Below are positions 53,580-63,257 of a stretch of DNA of 64,000 nt, one piece after another. Location of the stretch: assembly GCF_001975665.1 (NCBI RefSeq), contig NZ_CP019419.1:992001-1056000 (forward strand), in the 5' to 3' direction. Each line of letters opens with the position of its first letter. Position 1 is the first letter of the stretch. The DNA comes from Polaribacter reichenbachii (lineage in GTDB: Bacteria; Bacteroidota; Bacteroidia; Flavobacteriales; Flavobacteriaceae). The notes under the pieces were generated by a model. That model did not search any database, had not been told where the DNA came from, and saw only the letters and a program-made list of their open reading frames with translations. Made by a program: the position numbers and the translations under genes.

Positions 53580-54974
53580 TTACTTATTTACAAATTGTTT
53601 TTTTGTTATTTTCTTTCTGTTTGAATATATATTTTCTATGTATCCATCTTTTACATCATCAAAAACAAGGGTTGGTCTTTTATCTTCAGTAATAGTATTT
53701 ACCTGAAAATTATTTACAGTTAAACCCTCTATATGTCTTGCATACAAACCATAAGCAGGCAAAGTACCTACTTTACTAAATTCTGGCCACCAATTGCCTA
53801 TCGTTTCTAAAGTATATTCTTTTATTTTGTTTGATGCATCTTGTTTTGTACCTCCACCAGCAACAGTAAACTGTATATTATTTAACTGAATATCTTGTAT
53901 GTAATGATTTGGCATACCTGTTAAAAAGAAAGCTGAATTTTTATCTAGTTCTCTATTATCAACAATAAAATTGCTAAAAATAAAACTGTGCATTGCTTTG
54001 TAAGGCAACATTTCTTGTGGTGCATCTACACCTGCTCTTTGTTGGCAAAAAGTCATAAAAACTGGCCTCGGAACATTTTTCATTGTTAGATTTGTAAAGG
54101 TCATATTTTTCATTTCTCCACCTTCATTCATCTGAATTTTTAAACCTGAATCTTTGATATCAAAAAAAGTACAATTAGAAACTGTAACCGATTCAAAATT
54201 ACCTCTCGATGCCAAACCTATTCGCATTCCTCCCCATTTTGTTTTAAAAATACAATTGGTTACTGTTACGTTTTTAATAGGATAATCTGGGTTTGATGTT
54301 TGTAAACAAATAGAATCATCGCTATTATCAAAAGAAGAATCACTAACTCTAACATTGGTACAACCATCAAAATCTAAACCATCTCCATTATGATTTATGT
54401 TACTTACAATTTTAATTCCTGAAACCACAATTTCATTACAATACAACCAAGCAGATGTCCATGCTGCAGGGTTTATTAAGTTTACATTTCTTATTTTAAT
54501 GTCATTACATTTATAAAAACGCAATAACATTGGTCTTCCATTTCCTTTTTTTCTATTAAAATTTTTAGGAGATCCATTACCATTTATTGTTCCATAACCC
54601 TCTATTGCAAAAGATTTTGCATTGCGAGCAAAAATTAAGCAACGATCCATATGATGTTCGTTCTTGTACGTATTATAATGCGTATCTGTTGTGTAATCTT
54701 TATAATCTGGGCTACCTAATAAAATAGCTCCGTTTTCTATATGAAGCGTTACAAAATCTTTTAAATAGATCGTACCAATTACAACTGTTTTACCAGCAGG
54801 AATAATTACTTTACCTCCACCATTTTTGGTACAAGCATCTATAGCTGCTTGTACCGCTTTTGTGTCTTTGGTAATTCCGTCTGCTTTTGCACCATATTTT
54901 ATCACATTAAAATCGGTTGCAAAAACTGAAAATTGCAAATAAAATATAAACAAAACTATTGCTTTTTTTATCAT
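53580..54974 (-). CDS. GH28-like right-handed beta-helix protein with altered active-site motifs
   Basis: This 464-residue exported protein has a signal peptide ending near VFAT (residue 20). The pectin-lyase-like beta helix starts YGAKADGITKDTKAVQAAIDAC as in polygalacturonase-type enzymes. Of the four GH28 signatures, N-x-D (N196/D198, NHNGDGLDF) and DD (D219/D220, NSDDSICL) are present. GHG is replaced by WGGM (about 247-250) and R-x-K by GLKIQ (about 277-281). The catalytic aspartates thus remain, but the substrate-positioning residues differ from polygalacturonases. It may hydrolyse another alpha-linked sugar; GH110-like or other helix families are alternatives. It is packed between two sulfatases, 3 bases after one and 4 before the next. 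Confidence 0.82.
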   Translation of the reverse strand: MIKKAIVLFIFYLQFSVFATDFNVIKYGAKADGITKDTKAVQAAIDACTKNGGGKVIIPAGKTVVIGTIYLKDFVTLHIENGAILLGSPDYKDYTTDTHYNTYKNEHHMDRCLIFARNAKSFAIEGYGTINGNGSPKNFNRKKGNGRPMLLRFYKCNDIKIRNVNLINPAAWTSAWLYCNEIVVSGIKIVSNINHNGDGLDFDGCTNVRVSDSSFDNSDDSICLQTSNPDYPIKNVTVTNCIFKTKWGGMRIGLASRGNFESVTVSNCTFFDIKDSGLKIQMNEGGEMKNMTFTNLTMKNVPRPVFMTFCQQRAGVDAPQEMLPYKAMHSFIFSNFIVDNRELDKNSAFFLTGMPNHYIQDIQLNNIQFTVAGGGTKQDASNKIKEYTLETIGNWWPEFSKVGTLPAYGLYARHIEGLTVNNFQVNTITEDKRPTLVFDDVKDGYIENIYSNRKKITKKQFVNK

Positions 54975-54977
54975 GAT

Positions 54978-56639
54978 TTAATGCCCTCCATTTGGATGAC
55001 TATCGTTTGTATATCTTAATACTTTTGGTTTTCCTACACCTCTTGCAGCTTTAATTTCTACTTGCCAAGCAGCTCTCATTTCTGCTAATTTTGCTTGATA
55101 TTGTTTTTCATAAGCCAAGTTAGTTAGCTCATTAGCATCATTTTTTAAATGATATAATTCTTCATAAACAGGTTCTTCTCCTTCTAAAGAAGAGTCAGAC
55201 AAGCTTCTGTAATAGGCTATATCTGGATCATGCACTGCATATAACATTTTGTTTACAGGCATACCTATACTTTTAGCAACTTCGATCTCTTTACTGGCAG
55301 AACGAGTTGTATTTTTATAATATCGAATGTATTTCCAATCTTTAGTTTGCACAGCTTCACATTTCGGATTTCCAAAATGTGTAGACCATAAATTTTCTGT
55401 AAACACATACTTTCTTATTTCTTTTGATGAATCTTCTGTTAAATGAGAAATATCTTTACCTTGAAATTCTTCAGGAACTTGAACACCAGCAAAGGTTAAT
55501 ATAGTTGGTGCTACATCTATAGATTGTACTAAAGCATCCGTTTTTAAGCCTTTGTGTTTTCTTTTTACCTTCGGATTCATAATAATTAGAGGTACGTGTG
55601 TAGTTTTTTCGTAACACAATGCTTTACCACCTAAACCTTGTTCGCCCATAAATAATCCATGATCTGAAGTAAAAATGATAATGGTATTTTTATCGATTTT
55701 TAATTCTTTTAATTTGGCTCTTAAATTACCAATCATTCTATCTATACCTGTCATGGCTTGCATTTGCCTTATATACCTTTCTTTAAATCCTTCTGGTGTA
55801 TCTGAATGATTATAACCTGTTTGCCTATCTTCTGTTCTCAATAAATCTGCTGGTAATTTTGGCGTTTTTATATCTTTCTTAGCAATGTAATTTTTTGGCA
55901 ATGGAATGTCTAAATCGCGATATAATGTTTTGTAAATATCATCATCATTCTTTTTTAATTGCATAGTACTTGTACCTGCTCCATGAGGTAAATTAAAGTT
56001 GATAGACAGTAAAAACGGTTTGTCTTTTGGCCTTACTTCTAAAAACTTAACAGCTCCTTTTAATTTTCTTGCATTCGGATCTAAAAAATCATCTACACTT
56101 TCGTTAATGATTTCTGGTTGTGTATGTGCAATAGCATCATTAAAAATTTCGTGTACTTGCTTCGGATAAAATCTAATATGTCCATGGCCTGCATACCAAT
56201 AATCGAAACTTTTTTCCATTAAGCCACTTGTATAACCACCTTCGCCAATTGGCGCATGGTTTTTACCAATCCAACCTGTATAATAACCAGCGTTTCTCAT
56301 AACAACTGGGTAAGATTTTTGCCAAGCTTCATCAGAAACAGATGTTCCTGAATTGAAATTTACGCCATGTTTTCTTTCATACTGACTTAATAAAATAGAA
56401 ATTCTACTGGGTGTACAAATTGCACTTGTAATGTGTGTATTTGTAAACAAAGTACCTTCTTTAGCCAGTTGATCTATATTTGGTGTTTGTACAATATTAT
56501 TACCTGTAGCACCCATCATTCCATAAGACTGATCATCAGTTAAAATAAAAACAATATTTGGTTTTTCTTGCGCAACGTAACTTATTGACAAACCAACAAG
56601 TAACAATTGTAACACATTTTTTTTAGATAAGAATTTCAT
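54978..56639 (-). CDS. S1-family sulfatase
   Basis: This 553-residue exported sulfatase has a signal peptide ending near YVAQ (residue 24). Motifs are LTDDQS (about 33-38), AICTPSRISILLS with formylglycine cysteine 75, WIGKNHAPIG and TSDHGLFMGEQGLGG. GKWH is replaced by GKNH, so the lysine is kept and the tryptophan changed. A long insert between the two halves (about 145-260) makes it the longest sulfatase of this cluster. It lies 13 bases after the sulfatase at 56653-58053 and 3 bases before the GH28-like gene. Substrate is not assignable. Confidence 0.95.
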   Translation of the reverse strand: MKFLSKKNVLQLLLVGLSISYVAQEKPNIVFILTDDQSYGMMGATGNNIVQTPNIDQLAKEGTLFTNTHITSAICTPSRISILLSQYERKHGVNFNSGTSVSDEAWQKSYPVVMRNAGYYTGWIGKNHAPIGEGGYTSGLMEKSFDYWYAGHGHIRFYPKQVHEIFNDAIAHTQPEIINESVDDFLDPNARKLKGAVKFLEVRPKDKPFLLSINFNLPHGAGTSTMQLKKNDDDIYKTLYRDLDIPLPKNYIAKKDIKTPKLPADLLRTEDRQTGYNHSDTPEGFKERYIRQMQAMTGIDRMIGNLRAKLKELKIDKNTIIIFTSDHGLFMGEQGLGGKALCYEKTTHVPLIIMNPKVKRKHKGLKTDALVQSIDVAPTILTFAGVQVPEEFQGKDISHLTEDSSKEIRKYVFTENLWSTHFGNPKCEAVQTKDWKYIRYYKNTTRSASKEIEVAKSIGMPVNKMLYAVHDPDIAYYRSLSDSSLEGEEPVYEELYHLKNDANELTNLAYEKQYQAKLAEMRAAWQVEIKAARGVGKPKVLRYTNDSHPNGGH

Positions 56640-56652
56640 ATCAGTTTTTATA

Positions 56653-58053
56653 TTATTTAGGTTTGTTTGTAGCTCTTTTTCTAATTGCTCTAAATTGTTT
56701 TTCTTCTTTAATTACATTCTCTGGATGAGGATCTACCCATTGAGGCGCAATATTATTAGCATCCCATGTTGTGTAAGCCTTTTCTAATTCAGCAATTTTT
56801 TTAGGATGTTCTTTTGCAATATCCTTTCTTTCAAAAGGATCTGTTTTTAAATTAAATAACAGTGTTTTTTCTTTGTAAGCACTTTTGTACAATTTAAAAT
56901 CGCCAATTCTTACAGCATATTCAAAGCCACCTACTGAACGCCAAAATAACTTTTCATGTGGTTTTGATGTATTTTTCTTGTTGATGTAAGGCATTAAATT
57001 TACCCCATCTAATTGGGTTTCTTTTGCTGAGTTTGCACCTGCAGCTTCTATAAGTGTAGGAAATAAATCTAAAGAAATAATAGGATTCTCATACACCTGA
57101 TTAGACTTAATTTTATTTTGCCAAGTAATAAAAAACGGCACTTTAATTCCGCCTTCAAAAAGCATTCCTTTATGACCTCTGTTTGGTCTATTATCTGCGT
57201 GATGTTTTCTACCTCCATTATCACTTAAAAAAGCAATAATTGTATTTTCTTTTATCCCTTTTGCTTTTAAAAGCGAATCGATTCTACCTACACCAATATC
57301 AACACCATTAACCATTGCTGCGTAAACACTTCTACCACCATATTCTATATGTTTTGTGTTTTTTAAGTATTTATCTGTTGCGTGATCTGGTGCATGAGGC
57401 GCATTATAAGCTAAGTAAATAAAGAAAGGTTTATCGTCTTTTTTGTTGATAAAATCTATAGCTTCGTCTGTAAAATCGTCTGTTAAATAACTCAGTTCTT
57501 CTTGCGCAACTTTTTTACCATTTCTAATGATGGTTTTTAGGGGGCCATCAGGTTTTCCCCAAAAATTCATAGCACCACCAGGAAAACCAAACCAATGATC
57601 GAAACCTTGGGCATTGGGCTGCAAATCTGTATGATCGCCCACGTGCCATTTGCCAATTGCTGCAGTTCTGTAACCTTGTTCTTTTAAAGCTTCAGAAATC
57701 ATTTTTTCTGATAAAGGAGTTCCTACAGAAGCATCATTTTCACCTTCGTAAGGCATGTTACAATCGTGCCCAAAACGTGCTTGATATCTACCTGTTAATA
57801 AACCTGCTCTAGATGGACTACAGTAGGGATGTGAAACATATCCGTTAGAAAAAATTACACCTTCTTTTGCAATTCTATCTAAATTATCTGTTGGTATATC
57901 TGTTGCTCCGTTAAAACCAACATCTGCCCAACCTTGATCGTCTGTTAAAACAATAATAATATTGGGTTTTTTATTTTTATCTTTCTGAGCCTGAATACAC
58001 AAGCTAAAAATAAAAACCAAAAGAAAACAGTAATTTCTAGATATTTTTTTCAT
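56653..58053 (-). CDS. S1-family sulfatase
   Basis: This 466-residue exported sulfatase has a signal peptide ending near IQAQ (residue 23). It has LTDDQGWADVG (about 36-46), HPYCSPSRAGLLTG with formylglycine cysteine 78, GKWHVGD and LSDNGGRKHH. It resembles the sulfatase at 2982-4397 in size and around the motif. It is the first gene of the sulfatase/GH28/GH117 run ending at 49383. An 83-base gap with a hairpin at 58077-58107 separates it from the GH2 gene. No separate AGAACA block is seen here, so the run may depend on read-through from the GH2 promoter. Confidence 0.95.
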   Translation of the reverse strand: MKKISRNYCFLLVFIFSLCIQAQKDKNKKPNIIIVLTDDQGWADVGFNGATDIPTDNLDRIAKEGVIFSNGYVSHPYCSPSRAGLLTGRYQARFGHDCNMPYEGENDASVGTPLSEKMISEALKEQGYRTAAIGKWHVGDHTDLQPNAQGFDHWFGFPGGAMNFWGKPDGPLKTIIRNGKKVAQEELSYLTDDFTDEAIDFINKKDDKPFFIYLAYNAPHAPDHATDKYLKNTKHIEYGGRSVYAAMVNGVDIGVGRIDSLLKAKGIKENTIIAFLSDNGGRKHHADNRPNRGHKGMLFEGGIKVPFFITWQNKIKSNQVYENPIISLDLFPTLIEAAGANSAKETQLDGVNLMPYINKKNTSKPHEKLFWRSVGGFEYAVRIGDFKLYKSAYKEKTLLFNLKTDPFERKDIAKEHPKKIAELEKAYTTWDANNIAPQWVDPHPENVIKEEKQFRAIRKRATNKPK

Positions 58054-58076
58054 TTATTTTTTAAAGTTTTATTTAA

Positions 58077-58107
58077 AATAGAAGTCAATATTAGATTGAC
58101 CTCTATT
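58077..58107 (-). terminator. Imperfect hairpin after the GH2 gene
   Basis: A 13-base stem with one mismatch (AATAGAAGTCAAT / ATTGACCTCTATT) and a 5-base loop lies 30 bases after the GH2 stop codon. The U run on the minus strand is short and interrupted. It could end the GH2 transcript partly, or act as a processing or attenuation hairpin before the sulfatase run. Confidence 0.6.
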
Positions 58108-58136
58108 TAACAAATTCAAATACACACAAATTTCTA

Positions 58137-60599
58137 CTAATTTGTTTTTACAATAATTTTATCTGTCTTAAGCGATTTCGATTTTGCTGTTAATTCTATT
58201 TTACCAGATGTTTTTGATGATTTTAATATTGCCAAACACATACCACTAAAAGCTTTTCTTTGTGGTGCTTGAAAAGAAGTTAAACTCGTTTGATCTCCAT
58301 TATCTACCGCAATTAAATTCCCTTCGCCTTTTACTGAAAACTTGACTAAGTTATCTGCATTCGGACAAAGATTTCCGTTTTTATCTTCTACTCTAATTGT
58401 TACATATGCTAGATCTGTACCATCTGCATCAATCTCTTTTCTGTCTACAGATAATTTAACTTGATAAGGTTTACCAGCAGTATTAATTGTTTTTTCATTT
58501 ACAACTTTGCCATCTTTATAACCTACAACTTTTATGGTTCCTGGTTCATAAGGTACGTTCCAAGATAATCTGTATTTAGAATTAAAGATTTTTGGTTCGT
58601 ATCGTAAAAAATCTACTTTAAGTTCTGTAAAATCTTTTCCTTTTACTCTTTTTCCCATTGATTTTCCGTTCACAAAAAGTTCGGCTTCATCAACATTTGT
58701 GTAACAATACACAGGTATTTCTTCACCTTCCATACCTTTCCAGTTCCAATGAGGTAATAGATGAATCATTGGTTTTGTGGTCCAGTGACTTTGGTACAAA
58801 TAAAATCTATCCTTAGGAAAACCACATAAATCTACAGCTCCAAAATAAGAACTTCTAGAAGGCCAATCTGCATTCCAATATCCGTTTGTAGAATTATCTC
58901 TACCTCCATAAGGTGTTGGTTCTCCTAAGTAATCGAACCCTGTCCAAATAAATTCGCCCATAATATTAGGGTTTTGCTCTTGAAAATGGAATTCTACATC
59001 TGGTGGATAAGCCCAAGGTGGCCCAACTAAATCGTAACTTGTTACGTGATTTGATTCGTGTTTTTGATATTTTTCGATTGGTAAATGATACACACCTCTA
59101 CTACTAGTACAACTTGAGGTTTCTGAGCCATACAAAGCCAACTGCGGATAAGTTTCGTGAATATAACCATACTTTGTTGGTTTATAATTGATACCTGCAA
59201 TGTCTGATTGTGCAGCGAAATTCATTTTGTAAGGAGCTTCAAAATTGTTCATTCCTAAGGTTGTAGGACGAGTTGGATCGATTTCTTTACAGTATTCATG
59301 CAACATTTTAGCAACCTTCCATCCATTCTTTTTGTTATGTTGCTCGTGAATTTCGTTACCTGTACTCCACATAATTACAGAAGGATGGTTTCTATCTCTT
59401 TTTACCATATCTTTTATGTCTCTTTCTGCCCATTCTTCGAAAAATACGTTGTAGCCATTTTCTACTTTTTGTTCTTTCCAAACATCAAAAGCTTCATCTA
59501 AAACCATTAACCCTAATTCATCACACAGTTCTAAAAATTCTCTAGAAGGTGGGTTATGACTTGTACGAACTGCATTTACCCCCATACTTTTCATAATTTG
59601 CAACTTGCGCTCATCTGCTCTTCTATAAACAGCAGCACCTAAAGCTCCATTGTCATGATGTAAACAAACTCCGTTAAATCTTACTTTTTTTCCATTTAAG
59701 AAAAACCCTTCTGTAGTAAATGAAATCGATCTAAAGCCAAAAGTTGAATTGTAAGTATCGATTACTTTTCCGTTTTTAGAAACTGTAGTTACAGCTTTAT
59801 AAATATTCGGATTTTCAGTATCCCAAATTTCTGGGTTCTTCACATTTACCCAAGTTCCTGAAACTTCTTTAGAATTTGCTTTTACTGTAATTTCATCATC
59901 AATTTTTGCAGCCAATTTACCATCTGGAGAAAAATACTCTTGTGTAACTTTAACTTTAGCATCTAAATTTGTGCTATTTACAATTGTAGTTTCATTTTGA
60001 ATAACACCTAATTTCTTAGAAACAGTTGGTGTAGTAATATACGCACCCCATTGTTCTACGTGTACTGGGTTGTTAACTTTTAACCAAACAGAACGATATA
60101 AACCTGCTCCTGGATACCATCTTGATGATAAATCTTTTGGCGTTAAACGAACAGCAACAACATTTTCTGAACCATCGAATTTTAAGTGTTTACTAATTTC
60201 GAACTCAAAACCTATGTAACCATAAGGTCTGTTGCCTACAAAATTACCATTTACCCAAACATATGCATCGTACATGGCACCTTCGAATTCGATATGAACC
60301 AATTTGCCTTCTGCATTTTTATCCATTTTAAAATGCTTTCTGTACCAACCAGTTCCTTTAGAAGGCAAACCACCTGTTCTTGCATTATTGTTATTGCTAA
60401 ATGGACCTTCTATTCCCCAATCATGAGGCAAACTTAATTTACGCCATTTAGCATCATTAAAATCTGGTTTTTCTGCACCTTCTGCAACATCATTATAGAA
60501 AAGCCAGGCATCATTAAAATTTAAATCTTGTGCTATTGTTTTTTCTGATGAAACAAGAAATGCAATCATCACAATAAGTAGAAAACTATTTTTATTCAT
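58137..60599 (-). CDS. GH2 beta-galactosidase-like enzyme
   Basis: This exported GH2 enzyme is about 820 residues long. I choose the ATG at 60599 because it gives a normal signal peptide (MNKNSFLLIV... to TIAQ); the ORF extends 19 codons further upstream without one. Domains are sugar-binding, Ig-like, TIM barrel, DUF4982-like and a terminal Ig-like domain (ADGTDLAYVTIRV). Acid/base is in IMWSTGNE. The nucleophile is in LYGSETSS, the form common in Bacteroidota beta-galactosidases. GEFIWTGFDYLGEPTPYGG is also typical. It has the same architecture as the GH2 at 10121-12637 but with canonical nucleophile context. Its promoter region carries the conserved AGAACAT/TCATTTG block. Confidence 0.92.
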   Translation of the reverse strand: MNKNSFLLIVMIAFLVSSEKTIAQDLNFNDAWLFYNDVAEGAEKPDFNDAKWRKLSLPHDWGIEGPFSNNNNARTGGLPSKGTGWYRKHFKMDKNAEGKLVHIEFEGAMYDAYVWVNGNFVGNRPYGYIGFEFEISKHLKFDGSENVVAVRLTPKDLSSRWYPGAGLYRSVWLKVNNPVHVEQWGAYITTPTVSKKLGVIQNETTIVNSTNLDAKVKVTQEYFSPDGKLAAKIDDEITVKANSKEVSGTWVNVKNPEIWDTENPNIYKAVTTVSKNGKVIDTYNSTFGFRSISFTTEGFFLNGKKVRFNGVCLHHDNGALGAAVYRRADERKLQIMKSMGVNAVRTSHNPPSREFLELCDELGLMVLDEAFDVWKEQKVENGYNVFFEEWAERDIKDMVKRDRNHPSVIMWSTGNEIHEQHNKKNGWKVAKMLHEYCKEIDPTRPTTLGMNNFEAPYKMNFAAQSDIAGINYKPTKYGYIHETYPQLALYGSETSSCTSSRGVYHLPIEKYQKHESNHVTSYDLVGPPWAYPPDVEFHFQEQNPNIMGEFIWTGFDYLGEPTPYGGRDNSTNGYWNADWPSRSSYFGAVDLCGFPKDRFYLYQSHWTTKPMIHLLPHWNWKGMEGEEIPVYCYTNVDEAELFVNGKSMGKRVKGKDFTELKVDFLRYEPKIFNSKYRLSWNVPYEPGTIKVVGYKDGKVVNEKTINTAGKPYQVKLSVDRKEIDADGTDLAYVTIRVEDKNGNLCPNADNLVKFSVKGEGNLIAVDNGDQTSLTSFQAPQRKAFSGMCLAILKSSKTSGKIELTAKSKSLKTDKIIVKTN

Positions 60600-60669
60600 T
60601 CTATCTTTATTAAATCGTGGTAATTTATTGAGTAAGCAATTAACAAAAAAAGACAAAATCTAAAGATTC

Positions 60670-60700
60670 CAAATGAGCAAATAGTTATAACAGATGTTCT
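60670..60700 (-). promoter_or_regulatory. Composite block AGAACATCTGTT ... GCTCATTTG before GH2
   Basis: On the minus strand AGAACATCTGTT starts at 60700 and TCATTTG ends at 60670, again with TCATTTG starting 24 bases after the first A. The GH2 start is 70 bases further on. GCTCATTTG is identical to the copy before the sulfatase at 34122. Confidence 0.65.
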
Positions 60701-60762
60701 TTTAGGAATTTTTAGTTTTTATTAAGCTTTTACTCAACGTTTACTGTGTATTATTTTACAAG

Positions 60763-62286
60763 CTAATGTACTGAAGTAGAAGCATTAGAATCTCTAGTTT
60801 TATTATAAGTAGCAAACAAATATTTTACTTTTTCTTGATGTTTAGTTGATGTAATAAAGTTATACTTTTCGTTTTCGCTAATATTTGTGTTTAAATCGAA
60901 CAAAGCAACTGGAGTTCTGGTTTTATTAGACTTGTCTTTTTTATCAACTTTAATCACAAGTTTCCAACCATCTTCTATAATAATAACGTGATGTGCAGAA
61001 CCCCCTTGAATCATTAAATGACTTCTTTGTTCTTTTTTCTCTTTGTTTAATAATACTGTATACAAATTGTAAGAATCTTGTGCTACATCATTACTTAATT
61101 TTTGATTCGCTATTGCAGCAATCGTAGCCATAATATCTTGTCCTAAAATTGGTTTTGCTGATTGTTGATTCTTTTTTACAACATTTGGCCAGGTAACAAT
61201 AAAAGGAACTCTGTGCCCACCTTCGTGGAATTTATTTTTAGATCCTCTATAAATATCACTTACTTTATGACCTGATTTTATGGTATTTTTTTTCATTAAA
61301 CCACCATTATCCGAAGTAAAAATAAAAACAGTATTTTCATAAACACCTTGTTTTTTAAGTTCAGCAACCAACATACCCATTTGTGTATCAAGCTCTTTAA
61401 CCATATCTAAGTGTAAAGAAGGTGTTGTACCTTTTATTTTTTTACCATCTAATTTATCTATTGGAGCGTGAGGAACATGCACTGCTTGCGAACAATAATA
61501 CATAAAGAATGGCTTTTCTTTATTCGCATTTTTTGCAATATAATTAACTGCTTTTGTTGCTAAAATTCCACCTACATTATGAGGATTCCAGTTAGAATCT
61601 CCATATCCAGGATTTTTATCTAATTTTAGGTTGATATTTTTCATAAAATCATTATCAATCATCTGAATTTTAGAATCTGATTTTAATTTCATCCACTCGT
61701 GGTTTTCGTAAAAAGCATAAGGAGGTCCTTGAATACCTGCTGGTAAAGACAAACTATAATCGAAACCTAATTGTTTAGGGCCAATGATAATTTTAGAAAT
61801 ATCTACATTATAATCTACTTTTCCATTCTTATCAAAATATAATTGATCTGGGTTGTCTTTGGTTTTAAAGGTGGTTCCTAAATGCCATTTTCCGAAAAAT
61901 GCAGTGTTATAATTGGCTTGTTTCATCAACTTACCTAAAGTCATTTGATCTTTTCTAATAACAGATTTTGCGTAACCAGACCAAACACCCCAAGGTGCAG
62001 TACTTCTAAAATTGCTATTCCCTGTCATGATTGCGTAACGTGAAGTTGCACACAATGCTGCAGGTGAATGTGCATCTGTAAACATCATTCCGTCTTTGGC
62101 AAGATTGTCTATACTTGGTGTTTCTAGTATAATATTATTACTGTGTAATCTTCTGTATTTAGAGATGTCTCCAACACCAATATCATCAGCTAAAATAACA
62201 ATTACATTAGGTCTTTTATCCTTTTTTTGAGCATCAATATTTACAACAAAGCATACTAAAATTAGAAAAGTTAAGATTTTTTTCAT
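60763..62286 (-). CDS. S1-family sulfatase with CATSR activation motif
   Basis: This 507-residue exported sulfatase has a signal peptide ending near NIDAQ (residue 20). Motifs are LADDIG (about 32-37), AALCATSRYAIMTG with formylglycine cysteine 79, GKWHLGTTFK and TSDNGG. The third residue of the activation motif is threonine instead of proline or alanine, a second non-standard motif in this window besides CSSSR at 34255-35709. All else is intact. It follows the GH16 gene by 30 bases, so the pair is probably made together: one enzyme cuts the backbone and the other strips sulfate. I see no terminator before the GH2 promoter. Confidence 0.94.
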   Translation of the reverse strand: MKKILTFLILVCFVVNIDAQKKDKRPNVIVILADDIGVGDISKYRRLHSNNIILETPSIDNLAKDGMMFTDAHSPAALCATSRYAIMTGNSNFRSTAPWGVWSGYAKSVIRKDQMTLGKLMKQANYNTAFFGKWHLGTTFKTKDNPDQLYFDKNGKVDYNVDISKIIIGPKQLGFDYSLSLPAGIQGPPYAFYENHEWMKLKSDSKIQMIDNDFMKNINLKLDKNPGYGDSNWNPHNVGGILATKAVNYIAKNANKEKPFFMYYCSQAVHVPHAPIDKLDGKKIKGTTPSLHLDMVKELDTQMGMLVAELKKQGVYENTVFIFTSDNGGLMKKNTIKSGHKVSDIYRGSKNKFHEGGHRVPFIVTWPNVVKKNQQSAKPILGQDIMATIAAIANQKLSNDVAQDSYNLYTVLLNKEKKEQRSHLMIQGGSAHHVIIIEDGWKLVIKVDKKDKSNKTRTPVALFDLNTNISENEKYNFITSTKHQEKVKYLFATYNKTRDSNASTSVH

Positions 62287-62316
62287 CTTTATATTTTATT
62301 TAAAAAAAGTACTCTA

Positions 62317-63189
62317 TTATTTTAATTTCCAAGTACGTACCCAATCATAAGAAGTTGTTCTGTCTTCTTTAGAACCTGTCATTCCACCATCTGCTGGCAC
62401 AGGATTCCAGTTATACGTTTCTACAACCATTCTTAAATGCATATCTAAATCGAAATCTGCTGGCGGTTTAACTTTAGAATGTAATTTGCCATCTAAAAAG
62501 AATAAGATTTCGTCTTTGCTTTTCCACCAAACTGCGTAAACGTGGTAATCATCATATACTTTACCACTTGCAAGATTTGCTTTTGCAGGAGATCGTCCTT
62601 CAGGAATATCGCAACCTTCTTTTACACCTCTACTGTGTGTATTAGAATTCATTCTTTGATCAAAACCAATGGTAAATTGTCTGTCTGATGTTATTTGACC
62701 AAAACATTCTTGTATGTCTAATTCTGTAACTCTGTTATCGCAACCTTTTGTGCCTTTTCTATCATTTATCAACCAAAAAGTAGAAGACATAAAAGTTTTA
62801 TTGGCTTTCATTCTTGCTTCATAATAGCCATATTTCATAGACTCATAAGAACCAACATAACCACCTCCGTGTGTAAATGTATTACCGTTTTTTACAATTG
62901 GTTTTGCTAGTTTTTTTGTGGTGATTTGTAAGTTACCATCTGCAACTTTTATGTTTTCTGCTTGGAATAATCCTGGTGCACGACCAATCCAACCTTGGCC
63001 AGAAATTTGCCATTTGCCTTCATTTACGCTCTTGCCATTAAACTCATCAGACATTCCTTTTACTAATTTCCATTTTGTACCTTCTGGTTTAGGATCTTCA
63101 CCTTTTTCAAAATAGGGAGATTTTTGAGCGTACAAAGAGTTTAAAGTTATTATAATTATTAGAGTAACTAACTTTTTTAATCTTGCCAT
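62317..63189 (-). CDS. GH16 beta-porphyranase/beta-agarase-like endo-glycanase
   Basis: This 290-residue exported GH16 enzyme has a signal peptide ending near LYAQ (residue 22). It has SDEFNG (about 47-52), GWIGRAPGLF (67-75), the catalytic TELDIQE (E156, D158, E161), and YYEARMKANKTFMSSTFWLI before it. That segment is shared by marine agarases and porphyranases, so the substrate is probably an agar-type galactan backbone. There are no extra binding domains and no T9SS tail. It heads a two-gene unit with the sulfatase at 60763-62286. A conserved AGAACAT/TCATTTG block lies 69-99 bases before the start. Agarase and porphyranase cannot be told apart by eye. Confidence 0.88.
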   Translation of the reverse strand: MARLKKLVTLIIIITLNSLYAQKSPYFEKGEDPKPEGTKWKLVKGMSDEFNGKSVNEGKWQISGQGWIGRAPGLFQAENIKVADGNLQITTKKLAKPIVKNGNTFTHGGGYVGSYESMKYGYYEARMKANKTFMSSTFWLINDRKGTKGCDNRVTELDIQECFGQITSDRQFTIGFDQRMNSNTHSRGVKEGCDIPEGRSPAKANLASGKVYDDYHVYAVWWKSKDEILFFLDGKLHSKVKPPADFDLDMHLRMVVETYNWNPVPADGGMTGSKEDRTTSYDWVRTWKLK

Positions 63190-63257
63190 TATTAATCTTT
63201 TTTCAAAATTGTTTATATGATGATAAAAATAAATATTGATATAAGAAATAATGTAAA

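Noticed and set aside
53580..54974. Pectin degradation as the purpose of the locus, from the GH28-like gene and uxaA/uxaB
   Set aside because: No pectate lyase, uronate isomerase or SusCD set is present, GH28 motifs are altered, and all neighbours point to sulfated galactan.
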